From assembly GCA_947373185.1 (NCBI GenBank), contig CANBWP010000009.1:1-64000 (forward strand): a stretch of DNA of 64,000 bases. The letters are read 5' to 3'. The notes beneath the pieces were generated by a model, which did no database searches, had not been told where the DNA came from, and saw only the letters and a program-made list of their open reading frames with translations. The stretch is from Comamonadaceae bacterium (GTDB lineage Bacteria > Pseudomonadota > Gammaproteobacteria > Burkholderiales > Burkholderiaceae_C). Of the stretch, positions 37,066-45,887 are shown in pieces. The first letter of the stretch is position 1; every line of letters begins with the position of its first letter. Both the position numbers and the translations under genes were made by a program.

Positions 37066-37680
37066 TCAAAGGACCTTTTTCAACCAGGCATCCAAATCTT
37101 CTTGATCTAATTTGCCTGCTTTTTGCGCCAAAAGCTTGCCTTTTGCATCAAAAATCACGCTGTAGGGCAAAACACTCTCTGCATTGCCGAGGGTCTTGCC
37201 AAGTTCCGTCCCGTTGAAACCTGCCAAGCCGACAGGAAAACTCAAAGGCTTTTGACTTAAAAAGCGCCTCACCATGCTGGGTTGATCAACGGCCAGGCCC
37301 ACGACTTGAAGCGATTTAGCCTGATTTAACTTATAAAAGGCATCAATTAATGGCAGTTCTTCAATGCAAGGGGGACACCAGGTGGCCCAAAAGTTGACCA
37401 ACAAAGGCTTGCCCCGCAACTCAAGCATGCTCAAAGTACCACCCTCAGGCTTTTCAAAGCTTTGCGTCCAAAAATTTTGCACCGCGGCGTCCATCACACC
37501 CTGCGGTTGAAACTTTTGCCAAGCCACCAAGGCGCCTGCCAGACCGGCAGTGATCCCCAAGCCCGCCATCAGCCAATGCCGACGATCCATCAATGGCTTG
37601 CCCGCAGCGTCTTCTGGTCTGGCCAAATCTGCCAAGCTTCCAGACCTGCTTGCATTATTTTCGTTAACTTCGTTCTTCAT
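37066..37680 (-). CDS. TlpA/ResA-like membrane-anchored thioredoxin-fold protein
   Basis: 204 residues from ATG 37680. After a short cytoplasmic N-terminus with RR at 28-29 there is one membrane helix (LMAGLGITAGLAGALVAW), then a periplasmic thioredoxin domain with active site WCPPC in NFWATWCPPCIEELP. Such proteins reduce or oxidise periplasmic disulfides, often for cytochrome c maturation. A TTG start six codons upstream would overlap the preceding gene. It lies directly after the mpl-linked small protein gene (stop at 37688). Confidence 0.87.
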   Translation of the reverse strand: MKNEVNENNASRSGSLADLARPEDAAGKPLMDRRHWLMAGLGITAGLAGALVAWQKFQPQGVMDAAVQNFWTQSFEKPEGGTLSMLELRGKPLLVNFWATWCPPCIEELPLIDAFYKLNQAKSLQVVGLAVDQPSMVRRFLSQKPLSFPVGLAGFNGTELGKTLGNAESVLPYSVIFDAKGKLLAQKAGKLDQEDLDAWLKKVL

Positions 37681-37687
37681 GCCTACA

Positions 37688-38272
37688 TCATGCCTCAATT
37701 AATCGTTGAACAGCGGCCAAATCGCCACGCGGCGAACGTCCTTGACCATCCAACTTCAGCGCACCCCGCAAATCGTCAAACTCATTGACCAGGAGGTGGA
37801 CCCCAATTTCTTCGCCCAATGCCTCACAAAAACTGTGAATACTCAGTGCCTCAACGGGCTCCCCATGCAGGCCCTTGACCGTTCTCGCTTCGTAGTCGAC
37901 CCCTTTGTTGATCAGTTCAATTTCTGTTGCTTTGGCATCATCGCAAAACAACTGCAGGTAAATGTCTGACAAACGGGTGGCCGTTCCATGCCAGACAGCG
38001 CCTCCCAAATAGGGGCGAAAGCTGTCCAAGCGCTTCATCCACATCAGGGCATGCTGGCGCAAAGCCAAGAGCTCCTGGGGTTGGGTGTCTGCACAAAAAA
38101 TCTCAATGTATTCACGCACCTGCGCCTCGACCTGATCGTTGTTGGGCAAGGGCGTTTTAGGCGGCAAGCCCAGCACTTTCAAGGCGCGTTTTTTGGCCGG
38201 GCCGTATTCCAAACCCTCTTCCACCACGCATTGCGCAGCCGAAGCTGCAATTTCATCCGTCAAATCTGCCAT
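37688..38272 (-). CDS. conserved mpl-adjacent protein of unknown function (nucleotidyltransferase-like)
   Basis: 194 residues from ATG 38272. An alternative GTG lies five codons upstream. Recognisable conserved stretches are ALKVLGLPPKTPLPNN, FRPYLGGAVWHGTATRLSDIYLQLFCDD and VDYEARTVKG. Homologues beside mpl in Burkholderiales are often labelled UDP-N-acetylmuramate-alanine ligase, but the protein lacks any Mur-ligase P-loop. The GG...W-H-T-x-S-D-I pattern is more like a nucleotidyltransferase core. It is divergent from mpl, with only 31 bases between the starts. Confidence 0.7.
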   Translation of the reverse strand: MADLTDEIAASAAQCVVEEGLEYGPAKKRALKVLGLPPKTPLPNNDQVEAQVREYIEIFCADTQPQELLALRQHALMWMKRLDSFRPYLGGAVWHGTATRLSDIYLQLFCDDAKATEIELINKGVDYEARTVKGLHGEPVEALSIHSFCEALGEEIGVHLLVNEFDDLRGALKLDGQGRSPRGDLAAVQRLIEA

Positions 38273-38303
38273 GACGCCATTGTGCACCGCCTAAAATCCC
38301 CCC

Positions 38304-39716
38304 ATGCATATTCATATTTTGGGCATTTGCGGAACCTTCATGGGCGGCTTGGCCGCGTTGGCACGAGAAGCTGGCCACCGGGTCACGGGCTGCGACGCGG
38401 GCGTTTACCCTCCCATGAGTCATCAATTGGAAGCGCTGGGGATTGAGCTGATTGAAGGCTTCGGCGTTGATCAGATGAGCCTCAAGCCCGACCTCTATGT
38501 CATTGGCAATGTGGTCAGCCGCAGCCGCCTGCCCTCGGGCGAGCCTAAATTCCCTTTGATGGAAGCCATTTTAGAGTCTGGCGCGCCCTACACCAGTGGG
38601 CCCCAATGGCTGTCCGAACATGTGCTGCAAGGCCGCCACGTGTTGGCGGTGGCCGGCACCCATGGCAAAACATCTACCACCTCGATGCTGACTTGGATCC
38701 TGGAAGCAGCAGGCCTGACACCTGGATTTTTGGTGGGCGGTGTGCCTTTGAATTTTGGTGTTTCCGCACGCTTGGGTGAGGTCGCACCCGGCCATTCACG
38801 CAATTACTTTGTGATCGAAGCCGACGAATACGACACCGCCTTTTTTGACAAGCGCAGCAAGTTTGTTCACTACCGCCCCCGCACGGCCATTTTGAACAAC
38901 CTGGAGTTTGATCACGCCGACATCTTTGACGACTTGAAAGCCATCGAGAAACAATTTCACCATCTGGTGCGCACAGTGCCTGGCCAAGGTCGTTTGGTCG
39001 TGAATGGTCTGGAAGAGAGTTTGACGCGCGTGCTTGCGCAAGGTTGCTGGAGTGAGGTCAGGACATTTGGTGCGACCGTCAGCGACTTGGTGGCCGAAGG
39101 CGAACCCAGTGATTTTGCAGTCATGCAACAAGGCCGCAAAGTGGCCCATGTCACATGGTCTCTCGGCGGCGTTCACAACCAACTCAATGCCTTGGCCGCC
39201 ATTGCGGCGGCAGAGCACGTGGGCGTGGCACCCGCTGTGGCAGCACAAGCCTTGGCCAGCTTTCAAAACGTCAAGCGCCGCATGGAAGTGCGTGGCTCGG
39301 TGGGCGGCGTCACGGTCTATGACGACTTTGCGCACCATCCCACCGCCATTCGCACGACACTGGATGGTTTGCGCCGACAAATTGGCAGCACACAGCGCAT
39401 CTTGGCCATCTTTGAGCCGCGCAGCAACACCATGAAGCTGGGCACCATGAAGTCTCAGCTGCCATGGAGCTTGGCGCAAGCCGACCTCTCGATTTGCCAC
39501 AGTGGCGGCCTCGATTGGGATGCCCATGTCGCACTGGCCGAGATGGGCCACAAAGCCCTGGTGGCCAGCACGATCGATGAGGCGGTGACGCAAGTGATGG
39601 CACACGTTCAGCCGGGTGACCATTTGCTGTGCATGAGCAATGGCGGCTTTGGCGGCATTCATGACAAGCTCCTGAAGGCCTTAACAGACAAGCCAACAGG
39701 TGCTGTCGCTGTTTAA
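38304..39716 (+). CDS. mpl: UDP-N-acetylmuramate:L-alanyl-gamma-D-glutamyl-meso-diaminopimelate ligase Mpl
   Basis: 470 residues. Mur-ligase layout: N-terminal Rossmann HIHILGICGTFMGGLAALA, ATP-binding AGTHGKTSTTSMLTWILE, the Mpl-specific GGVPLNFGVSARLG, EADEYDTAFFDKRSKFVHY, and C-terminal YDDFAHHPTAIRTTL and EPRSNTMKLG. It reattaches recycled murein tripeptide to UDP-MurNAc, complementing the ampD gene in this window. It overlaps the convergent aroG by four bases. Confidence 0.97.
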   Translation: MHIHILGICGTFMGGLAALAREAGHRVTGCDAGVYPPMSHQLEALGIELIEGFGVDQMSLKPDLYVIGNVVSRSRLPSGEPKFPLMEAILESGAPYTSGPQWLSEHVLQGRHVLAVAGTHGKTSTTSMLTWILEAAGLTPGFLVGGVPLNFGVSARLGEVAPGHSRNYFVIEADEYDTAFFDKRSKFVHYRPRTAILNNLEFDHADIFDDLKAIEKQFHHLVRTVPGQGRLVVNGLEESLTRVLAQGCWSEVRTFGATVSDLVAEGEPSDFAVMQQGRKVAHVTWSLGGVHNQLNALAAIAAAEHVGVAPAVAAQALASFQNVKRRMEVRGSVGGVTVYDDFAHHPTAIRTTLDGLRRQIGSTQRILAIFEPRSNTMKLGTMKSQLPWSLAQADLSICHSGGLDWDAHVALAEMGHKALVASTIDEAVTQVMAHVQPGDHLLCMSNGGFGGIHDKLLKALTDKPTGAVAV

Positions 39717-40837
39717 GCGTGACGCCGCGCCAGCACCGCTTTGGACAAGGTCTCCAAGACCCTCTCACTGTCTGGCCAGCCAATGCACGCATCGGTGATG
39801 CTTTGGGCGTACTTCAAGGCACTGGGGTCGTCCTTGCCAGGCGTGAATTTCTGCGCACCGCCCTCTAGGTGACTCTCCACCATCACGCCAAAAATTTGAC
39901 GTGAACCCTTGCTGATTTGTGCGGCAATGTCCTGGGTGACATTCACCTGGCGTTCGTGTTGTTTGCTGCTGTTGGCATGGCTGCAATCGATCATCAAGGT
40001 GGCGGGCAGTTTGGCTGCTGCCAAGTCTTGACAAGCCGCCGTGACACTGGCTTCGTCGTAATTGGGGGCTTTGCCGCCGCGCAAAATAACGTGGCAATCT
40101 GGATTGCCTTGCGTTTGCACAATGGCCACTTGGCCATTTTTGTGAACCGACAAAAAGTGATGGCCGCGTTCAGCCGCTTGAATGGCATCGGTGGCAATTT
40201 TGATGTTGCCATCGGTGCCATTTTTGAAACCAATGGGCGCCGACAAACCGGAGGCCAATTCACGGTGAACCTGGCTTTCTGTGGTGCGCGCACCAATAGC
40301 GCCCCAGCTGATCAGGTCGCCGATGTATTGTGGCGAGATCACATCCAAAAATTCGCTGCCTGCAGGCAAACCTTGGCGATTGATTTCAATCAACAATTGA
40401 CGGGCAATGCGCAAGCCTTCGTCAATGCGAAAGCTCTCATCCAGGTACGGATCATTGATCAGGCCTTTCCAGCCCACGGTGGTTCGAGGTTTCTCGAAAT
40501 AAACCCGCATCACAATCTCCAAGGTGTCTTGGTACTTGTCGCGCAAAGGCTTCAGGCGACGTGCGTAATCCAAAGCGGCCACAGGGTCATGGATTGAACA
40601 AGGGCCAATGACCACCAACAAGCGGTCGTCTTTGCCCGCCATGATGTTGTGAATCTTGCGGCGCGTTTGCGAAATCAAACTCTCCACCGCGGTGCCCGTG
40701 ATGGGGAAGAAACGCATCAAATGCTCGGGCGGCGGCAACACGGTGATGTCCTTGATGCGTTCGTCATCGGTCTGCCCTGTGCGCTCCAGCGGGTTGACAT
40801 AGCGAGGCTCCGAGCTGGCTTTGGCTTTGGTGTTCAT
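39713..40837 (-). CDS. aroG: 3-deoxy-7-phosphoheptulonate (DAHP) synthase, class I
   Basis: 374 residues, AroG/AroF/AroH type: VVIGPCSIHDPVAALDYARRL, MRVYFEKPRTTVGWKGLINDPYLD, GARTTESQVHRELASGLSAPIGFKNGTDG, and MIDCSHANSSKQ near the metal site. It condenses PEP with erythrose 4-phosphate, the first shikimate step. Which aromatic acid inhibits it allosterically is not readable, but the leader upstream encodes Phe and Tyr codons, suggesting Phe/Tyr-responsive control. AGGAG lies eight bases before the ATG. Confidence 0.97.
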   Translation of the reverse strand: MNTKAKASSEPRYVNPLERTGQTDDERIKDITVLPPPEHLMRFFPITGTAVESLISQTRRKIHNIMAGKDDRLLVVIGPCSIHDPVAALDYARRLKPLRDKYQDTLEIVMRVYFEKPRTTVGWKGLINDPYLDESFRIDEGLRIARQLLIEINRQGLPAGSEFLDVISPQYIGDLISWGAIGARTTESQVHRELASGLSAPIGFKNGTDGNIKIATDAIQAAERGHHFLSVHKNGQVAIVQTQGNPDCHVILRGGKAPNYDEASVTAACQDLAAAKLPATLMIDCSHANSSKQHERQVNVTQDIAAQISKGSRQIFGVMVESHLEGGAQKFTPGKDDPSALKYAQSITDACIGWPDSERVLETLSKAVLARRHA

Positions 40838-40867
40838 CGTGTGCTCCTGTTCAAAAATCGTGACGGC

Positions 40868-40950
40868 AAAAAAAAACCGCCGGGGGTTGAGTCCGGCGGT
40901 TGGTAGAGGGGTTCAGTGACTTATGCGCTGGCCTCTCGTCCGCCTAGGAC
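40868..40950 (-). promoter_or_regulatory. transcription attenuator of aroG (terminator/antiterminator)
   Basis: On the minus strand a nine-pair stem (AACCGCCGG at 40893-40901, CCGGCGGTT at 40875-40883, nine-base loop) is followed by nine Ts (40868-40876), 31 bases before aroG. The upstream segment GGCGG(40940-40944)-ACG-AGAGG(40932-40936) can pair instead with CCTCT(40905-40909)-ACCAA-CCGCC(40895-40899). That would destroy the terminator stem. The antiterminator arm lies inside the end of the leader peptide frame, as in classical ribosome-controlled attenuation. Confidence 0.85.
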
Positions 40951-40995
40951 TGAGAATGCAAAATAAAAGCTAAAAAAGCTCAAGCGCGTGGTCAT
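40921..40995 (-). CDS. Phe/Tyr-rich leader peptide of the aroG attenuator
   Basis: A 24-codon frame, ATG at 40993-40995 to TAA at 40921-40923. Residues 7-14 read FFSFYFAF, so Phe occurs at 7, 8, 10, 12 and 14 and Tyr at 11. A ribosome stalled there leaves the following GGCGG...AGAGG free to form the antiterminator, and one that reaches the stop covers it. No Shine-Dalgarno precedes the ATG. An extended -10 (TGCTACATT on the minus strand, 41004-41012) places the transcript start within a few bases of the ATG, so the leader may be leaderless. It is too short for routine gene finders. Confidence 0.8.
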   Translation of the reverse strand: MTTRLSFFSFYFAFSVLGGREASA

Positions 40996-41003
40996 GGGAA
41001 AAG

Positions 41004-41012
41004 AATGTAGCA
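41004..41012 (-). promoter_or_regulatory. possible extended -10 promoter of the aroG leader
   Basis: TGCTACATT on the minus strand (TG-n-TACATT) lies nine bases upstream of the leader ATG. No convincing -35 lies at the right spacing (TTGTCA is 22 bases from TACATT), which is acceptable for an extended -10 promoter. Confidence 0.4.
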
Positions 41013-41057
41013 CAAGTTTTCGACAGTTTTCTGACAACACAGTCAGGCCGGACGCCT

Positions 41058-42518
41058 TCAAGCTGTGCCGCCCACCGTCAGGCCTTCAATGCGCAGTGTC
41101 GGCTGTCCTACGCCCACAGGCACACTTTGACCTTCTTTGCCACAGACGCCCACGCCTGAATCCAATCGCATGTCGTTGCCAATCATGCTGACTTGTTTCA
41201 GACATTCAGGGCCACTGCCCACCAAAGTGGCGCCCTTCACGGGGTATTGAATCTTGCCGTTCTCCACCCAGTAAGCTTCACTGGCCGAGAACACGAACTT
41301 GCCGCTGGTGATGTCCACTTGGCCACCACCGAAGTTGGTGGCATACAGGCCTTTTTTGATGCTGGCCACAATTTCTTCGGGCGCTTTGTCGCCGCCCAAC
41401 ATGTAGGTGTTGGTCATGCGGGGCATGGGAATGTGTGCATAACTTTCACGTCGGCCATTGCCCGTGGGTTTGACACCCATCAAACGTGCATTCATGGCAT
41501 CTTGGATGTAGCCCTTCAAAATACCGTCTTCAATCAGCACATTGCGCTGGCTAGGGCAGCCTTCGTCGTCCACATTCAAAGAGCCTCGGCGGTCCGACAG
41601 CGTGCCATCGTCCAGCACCGTCACCCCTTTGGCGGCCACACGTTTGCCAATCATGCCGCTGAAGGCGCTGGAGCCTTTGCGGTTGAAATCGCCTTCCAAA
41701 CCGTGGCCGATGGCCTCGTGCAAGAGCACACCCGGCCAGCCAGAACCCAACACCACGGTCATCACGCCAGCGGGTGCGGGGCGCGCATCCAAGTTGGTCA
41801 GCGCTGCATGCACGGCATCGTCCACATAGGCATTGATCATGGCATCGTCAAAATACGCCAAGCCAAATCGGCCGCCGCCGCCGCCACTGCCCACTTCGCG
41901 GCGACCCTTTTGTTCGGCAATCACCGTCACAGACAGGCGCACCAAGGGGCGCACATCGGCCGCCAAAGTGCCGTCGGCACGGGCCACCATGACCACGTCG
42001 TATTCACTGGCCAAACCTGCCATGACCTGGACCACTCGGGGGTCTTTGGCGCGGGCCAATTGCTCTACTTTCTCGAGCAACTGAACTTTGTCGGTGCTGT
42101 TCAGCGTCCCCATGGGATCGAGCGAAGGGTAGAGCGAACGAATACCGGCGATCTTGCGAGCCGGTACTTTGGCTTTTTGGCTCTGATGGGCTTGTGCAAT
42201 GGCGCGAACCGTTTGCGCAGCGTCCATCAAGGAGGCCTCAGAGATGTCATCTGAATACGCAAAGGCTGTTTTTTCGCCGGCCACGGCACGCACACCCACG
42301 CCTTGGTCGATGCTGAAACTGCCGGTTTTGACAATGCCCTCTTCCAAACTCCATCCTTCAGCGCGGGTGTATTGAAAATACAAGTCGGCATCGTCGACTT
42401 TGTGCGCTTTGATGGCACTCAAGGCCTTGGCCAAATGGGTTTCGTCCAGGCCAAAAGGCTCGAGCAACAAGGACCTGGCCGTGGCCAAGCGTTCAAGGGT
42501 AGGTTCGCGTGAAATCAT
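41058..42518 (-). CDS. tldD: metalloprotease TldD
   Basis: 486 residues from ATG 42518. The 23-codon upstream extension lacks similarity. The zinc motif HEAIGHGLEGD (HExxxH of TldD) is in LLHEAIGHGLEGDFNRKG, with the C-terminal third ligand region (ECLKQVSMIG). GGGGGRFG and SLNVDDEGCPSQRN are family landmarks. TldD forms a heterodimer with TldE/PmbA that degrades unfolded peptides and matures some modified peptides. It lies 37 bases after rodA. Confidence 0.95.
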   Translation of the reverse strand: MISREPTLERLATARSLLLEPFGLDETHLAKALSAIKAHKVDDADLYFQYTRAEGWSLEEGIVKTGSFSIDQGVGVRAVAGEKTAFAYSDDISEASLMDAAQTVRAIAQAHQSQKAKVPARKIAGIRSLYPSLDPMGTLNSTDKVQLLEKVEQLARAKDPRVVQVMAGLASEYDVVMVARADGTLAADVRPLVRLSVTVIAEQKGRREVGSGGGGGRFGLAYFDDAMINAYVDDAVHAALTNLDARPAPAGVMTVVLGSGWPGVLLHEAIGHGLEGDFNRKGSSAFSGMIGKRVAAKGVTVLDDGTLSDRRGSLNVDDEGCPSQRNVLIEDGILKGYIQDAMNARLMGVKPTGNGRRESYAHIPMPRMTNTYMLGGDKAPEEIVASIKKGLYATNFGGGQVDITSGKFVFSASEAYWVENGKIQYPVKGATLVGSGPECLKQVSMIGNDMRLDSGVGVCGKEGQSVPVGVGQPTLRIEGLTVGGTA

Positions 42519-42555
42519 GGCCTGATTGTAGGCAAGCTCAGATGGCCCTGCAGGT

Positions 42556-43710
42556 TCAAGTCTGAACCAATCGTTTGGCCTTGGCAATCGACATCAAAAT
42601 ACCCAAACCCAAGCCCAGCGTCACCATGGCAGTGCCGCCATAACTGATGAAGGGCAAGGGCACCCCCACCACAGGCAAGATGCCGCTGACCATGCCCATG
42701 TTGACGAAGGCGTAGGTGAAGAAAATCATGCTGACACTGCCAGCCAGCAAGCGCGTGAAAAGGGTGGGCGCTTCGCGCGCAATGACCAAGCCCCTGAAGA
42801 CCAAAAAGAAGAAGCCTGTGATGAGCAACAGCGTCCCCACCAAGCCAAACTCCTCAGAGAAGGCCGCAAAAATAAAGTCGGTGGTTCGCTCGGGAATGAA
42901 CTCCAAGTGGGTTTGCGTCCCCTGCATAAAGCCCTTGCCCCAGAACCCGCCAGAGCCGATGGCGATCATGCCCTGAATGATGTGAAAGCCCTTGCCCAGT
43001 GGGTCGCGTGCAGGGTCTAAAAGCGTGCAAACGCGCTGACGTTGGTACTCGTGCAAGAGCTTCCAATCGACGCCATCGGCACACAACTGAGACTCGAAAA
43101 TGATCAACAACAAAATGCCCACCAAGCCGATGGCCACCGGCGGCACAATCAAGCGCCAGCTCAGACCCGCAAAAAACAACACCGCGGCACCCGTGCTCAA
43201 GACCAACAAAGCCGTGCCCAAATCGGGCTGCCGCATGATCAGACCGACCGGCACCACAAGCAGCAAAGCCGCCACCACAAAGTCGAGCGGCCGCAATTGA
43301 CCTTCCCTTTTTTGAAACCACCAAGACAGCATCAAGGGCATGGCAATTTTCAAAATTTCGCTGGGCTGAATGACCACCCCCACATTGAGCCAACGCCGGG
43401 CGCCTTTCTTGGTGATGCCAAAAATGGCCACCGCGATCAGCAGCACGACGCCAAAGGTGTAAATGGGCACGGCCAGGCTCATCAACCTTTGGGGTGGAAT
43501 TTGAGCCATGCCAAACATGATGACGGCTGCAATCATCATGTTGCGGCCATGGTCGACAAAGCGCGTGCCATGGTCAAAGCCCGAGGAATACATGATCAGC
43601 ATTCCCGCGCAGGCCAGCACAAAGACCGCGAAGGCCAAAGGGCCGTCAAATCCTTCAAACAAGTAAAGGATGCGAGACGACAGGCTGGGTTTTTCGATCA
43701 CGGGCGGCAT
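42556..43710 (-). CDS. rodA: rod-shape lipid II polymerase RodA (SEDS family)
   Basis: 384 residues with about ten membrane segments, from ATG 43710 (AAAGGA at a spacing of about ten). SEDS landmarks: GARRWLNVGVVIQPSEILKIAMPL, MRQPDLGTALLV (with the catalytic Asp region), and the C-terminal GVPLPFISYGGTAMVTLGLGLGI. It polymerises lipid II during elongation with PBP2. It is distinguished from FtsW, also in this window, by its length and the QPSEILKI motif. It is divergent from the exoribonuclease gene. Confidence 0.96.
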   Translation of the reverse strand: MPPVIEKPSLSSRILYLFEGFDGPLAFAVFVLACAGMLIMYSSGFDHGTRFVDHGRNMMIAAVIMFGMAQIPPQRLMSLAVPIYTFGVVLLIAVAIFGITKKGARRWLNVGVVIQPSEILKIAMPLMLSWWFQKREGQLRPLDFVVAALLLVVPVGLIMRQPDLGTALLVLSTGAAVLFFAGLSWRLIVPPVAIGLVGILLLIIFESQLCADGVDWKLLHEYQRQRVCTLLDPARDPLGKGFHIIQGMIAIGSGGFWGKGFMQGTQTHLEFIPERTTDFIFAAFSEEFGLVGTLLLITGFFFLVFRGLVIAREAPTLFTRLLAGSVSMIFFTYAFVNMGMVSGILPVVGVPLPFISYGGTAMVTLGLGLGILMSIAKAKRLVQT

Positions 43711-43805
43711 GGGCTGATTATCCTTTGCTTCCCCCCTCTTTTTCAATTCTCAGAATTGATCGGGGACTTGCACCCAAAGGGCCGCCTCATGGGACAATCG
43801 GGCCC

Positions 43806-45887
43806 ATGTTTTTATTGTTTGAAGAAGCCGGCAAATTTTTGGCCGGACGCGTCCTGTCTGAGGCAGAAGCCTCGGTTCAGGTGGAATTGGACAGCGGCAA
43901 AAGGGTCAAAGTCAAAGGCGCCAATGTGCTTTTGAAGTTTGAAAAACCTGCGCCGGCCGTTCTGCTGACCGAAGCCACCCTCATCAGCCAAAGCATTGAG
44001 CTCGATTTGGCGTGGGAATTTGCGCCCGAATCCGAATTTGGTTTTGCCGATGTAGCGCGCGAGTACTTCAGTGCCGACGCCAGCACCATCCAGCAAGTGG
44101 CGGCCTTGATTCGCTTGTACGAAGCGCCACATTATTTCCGCCGCGCTGGCAAAGGCCGCTTCAAGAAAGCGTCTGCCGAAACCGTTCAATTGGCTTTGGC
44201 CGGCATTGAAAAGAAAAAACAATTGCTCGCACAAATTGAAGCCTGGTCGCATGAGTTGATGGCGGGCCAATGCCCAGCCCCCATCAAAGACCAGCTTTAT
44301 AAAATTTTGTTTCGACCGGACAAAAACGCGCCTGAATACAAGGCGGTGGTAGAAGCCAGTCGCGCCAGTCAAACCGCGCCGCTCACCTTGTTGCAAAACG
44401 CAGGCGCCATTGCCAGTGCTTACGATTTTCACTGGCAGCGGTTTTTATTTGACAACTTTCCAAAGGGCACTGGTTTTCCCAAACTGGATGCACCGCGCAT
44501 TGCACACGCGTTGCCATTGGCACCTGTGCAGGCCTATTCGATTGACGACTCGCAAACCACCGAAATTGACGATGCCTTGTCGCTGCAAGGTTTGGGTTCG
44601 GGCAGCGTCGTGGTCGGCATTCACATTGCCGCGCCCGGTTTGGCCATTGCGCCCAACAGCGCCATTGACCAAGTCGGCCGCGCGCGTTTGTCCACGGTGT
44701 ACATGCCTGGCTACAAAATCACCATGTTGCCCGACGAGGTGGTGCAGCAATACACTTTGGCCGAGGGACAAGCTTGTCCTGCGGTGTCGCTGTATGTCAC
44801 CTTCGACGAAGCCACCCTCAGTATTCAGCATACCGAAACCAAATTGGAACGCGTGCCCATTGCAGCCAATTTAAGACACGATCAACTGGACAATTGGGTC
44901 ACACCCGCTTGGCTTGAAAATCCGCCCACCGCGCGCGAAGGCGAACCCCAACTGCCCATTTCGCACGAGAGCCTGGCATTTTTCTGGCGTCTGGCACAGC
45001 ACTTGAAAGCGGGCCGAGAAGTGGTCCGGGGCAAGCCCGAAAATTTCAACCGACCCGATTACAACTTCCGTTTGGTGCGCGACCACACAGACGCACCACC
45101 CACCGGCCAAGAGTCTGTGCAGATCAGTGTTCGTCAACGCGGCGCACCGCTGGATCTGATCGTGGCCGAAGCCATGATTTTGGCCAACAGCACTTGGGGC
45201 CAATGGTTGGCCAGCTTGGGTGTGCCGGCCATTTACCGAAGCCAAGCCAGCATGGCGCCTGGCGTCAAAGTGCGCATGGGCACCAAGGCGCTGCCGCACG
45301 CCGGCATTGGCGTGCCGGCCTACGCCTGGAGCACTTCGCCGCTGCGCCGCTACACCGATTTAGTGAACCAGTGGCAAATCATTGCCTGCGCGCAGCATGG
45401 CGCAACCGCCGCACTGGCAGCGCCCTTCAAGCCCAAAGATGCGCAAATGTTTGCCATCATCAGCGCCTTTGATGCGGCCTACACGGCCTACAACGGCTAC
45501 CAATCGGGCATGGAGCGTTTTTGGACACTGCACTATTTGAAGCAAGAACACATCACGGAAGTGGTGGCCAGTTTGGTCAAAGAAATGGCAGGTGGCAGTT
45601 GGTTGGTGCGTGCCGACCACTTGCCATTGATGCTCAACGTGGTGGGTGCCTGCGGCATGATGCGCGGCGAAAAAGTCAGGGTTCAATTGGGCGCCATCGA
45701 TGCCATGGCCCTGGATGTGAGCGGCACCGTCATTGAAAAATTGGCGTCGCCTCACACTGCGACCGATGACGCTGAGGCCAACGCGGAAGACGCACTGGAC
45801 GACATGGACGATGCCGCCTCTGGCCCCATTGCCATTGCCATGAATGTCGACGAGACCGCCACCGACGACGCCAGCACTGCGCCATGA
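43806..45887 (+). CDS. RNB-domain exoribonuclease (RNase II/R family)
   Basis: 693 residues from ATG 43806. The 27-codon frame upstream is not conserved-looking. The N-terminal part (1-245) is a non-classical cold-shock/helical region. The RNB catalytic domain has AYSIDDSQTTEIDDALSL with the metal-binding Asp series, GRARLSTVYMPGYKITMLPDEV, and YAWSTSPLRRYTDLVNQWQ. It hydrolyses RNA 3' to 5'. The acidic C-terminal tail (DDAEANAEDALDDMDDAA) is unusual. It overlaps the TonB-like gene by ATGA. Confidence 0.92.
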   Translation: MFLLFEEAGKFLAGRVLSEAEASVQVELDSGKRVKVKGANVLLKFEKPAPAVLLTEATLISQSIELDLAWEFAPESEFGFADVAREYFSADASTIQQVAALIRLYEAPHYFRRAGKGRFKKASAETVQLALAGIEKKKQLLAQIEAWSHELMAGQCPAPIKDQLYKILFRPDKNAPEYKAVVEASRASQTAPLTLLQNAGAIASAYDFHWQRFLFDNFPKGTGFPKLDAPRIAHALPLAPVQAYSIDDSQTTEIDDALSLQGLGSGSVVVGIHIAAPGLAIAPNSAIDQVGRARLSTVYMPGYKITMLPDEVVQQYTLAEGQACPAVSLYVTFDEATLSIQHTETKLERVPIAANLRHDQLDNWVTPAWLENPPTAREGEPQLPISHESLAFFWRLAQHLKAGREVVRGKPENFNRPDYNFRLVRDHTDAPPTGQESVQISVRQRGAPLDLIVAEAMILANSTWGQWLASLGVPAIYRSQASMAPGVKVRMGTKALPHAGIGVPAYAWSTSPLRRYTDLVNQWQIIACAQHGATAALAAPFKPKDAQMFAIISAFDAAYTAYNGYQSGMERFWTLHYLKQEHITEVVASLVKEMAGGSWLVRADHLPLMLNVVGACGMMRGEKVRVQLGAIDAMALDVSGTVIEKLASPHTATDDAEANAEDALDDMDDAASGPIAIAMNVDETATDDASTAP

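Noticed and set aside
37053..37080. AGGTC...GACCTTTTT hairpin with T tract on the plus strand
   Set aside because: It overlaps the 3' end of the minus-strand thioredoxin gene and no plus-strand gene ends there, so a terminator role is unsupported.
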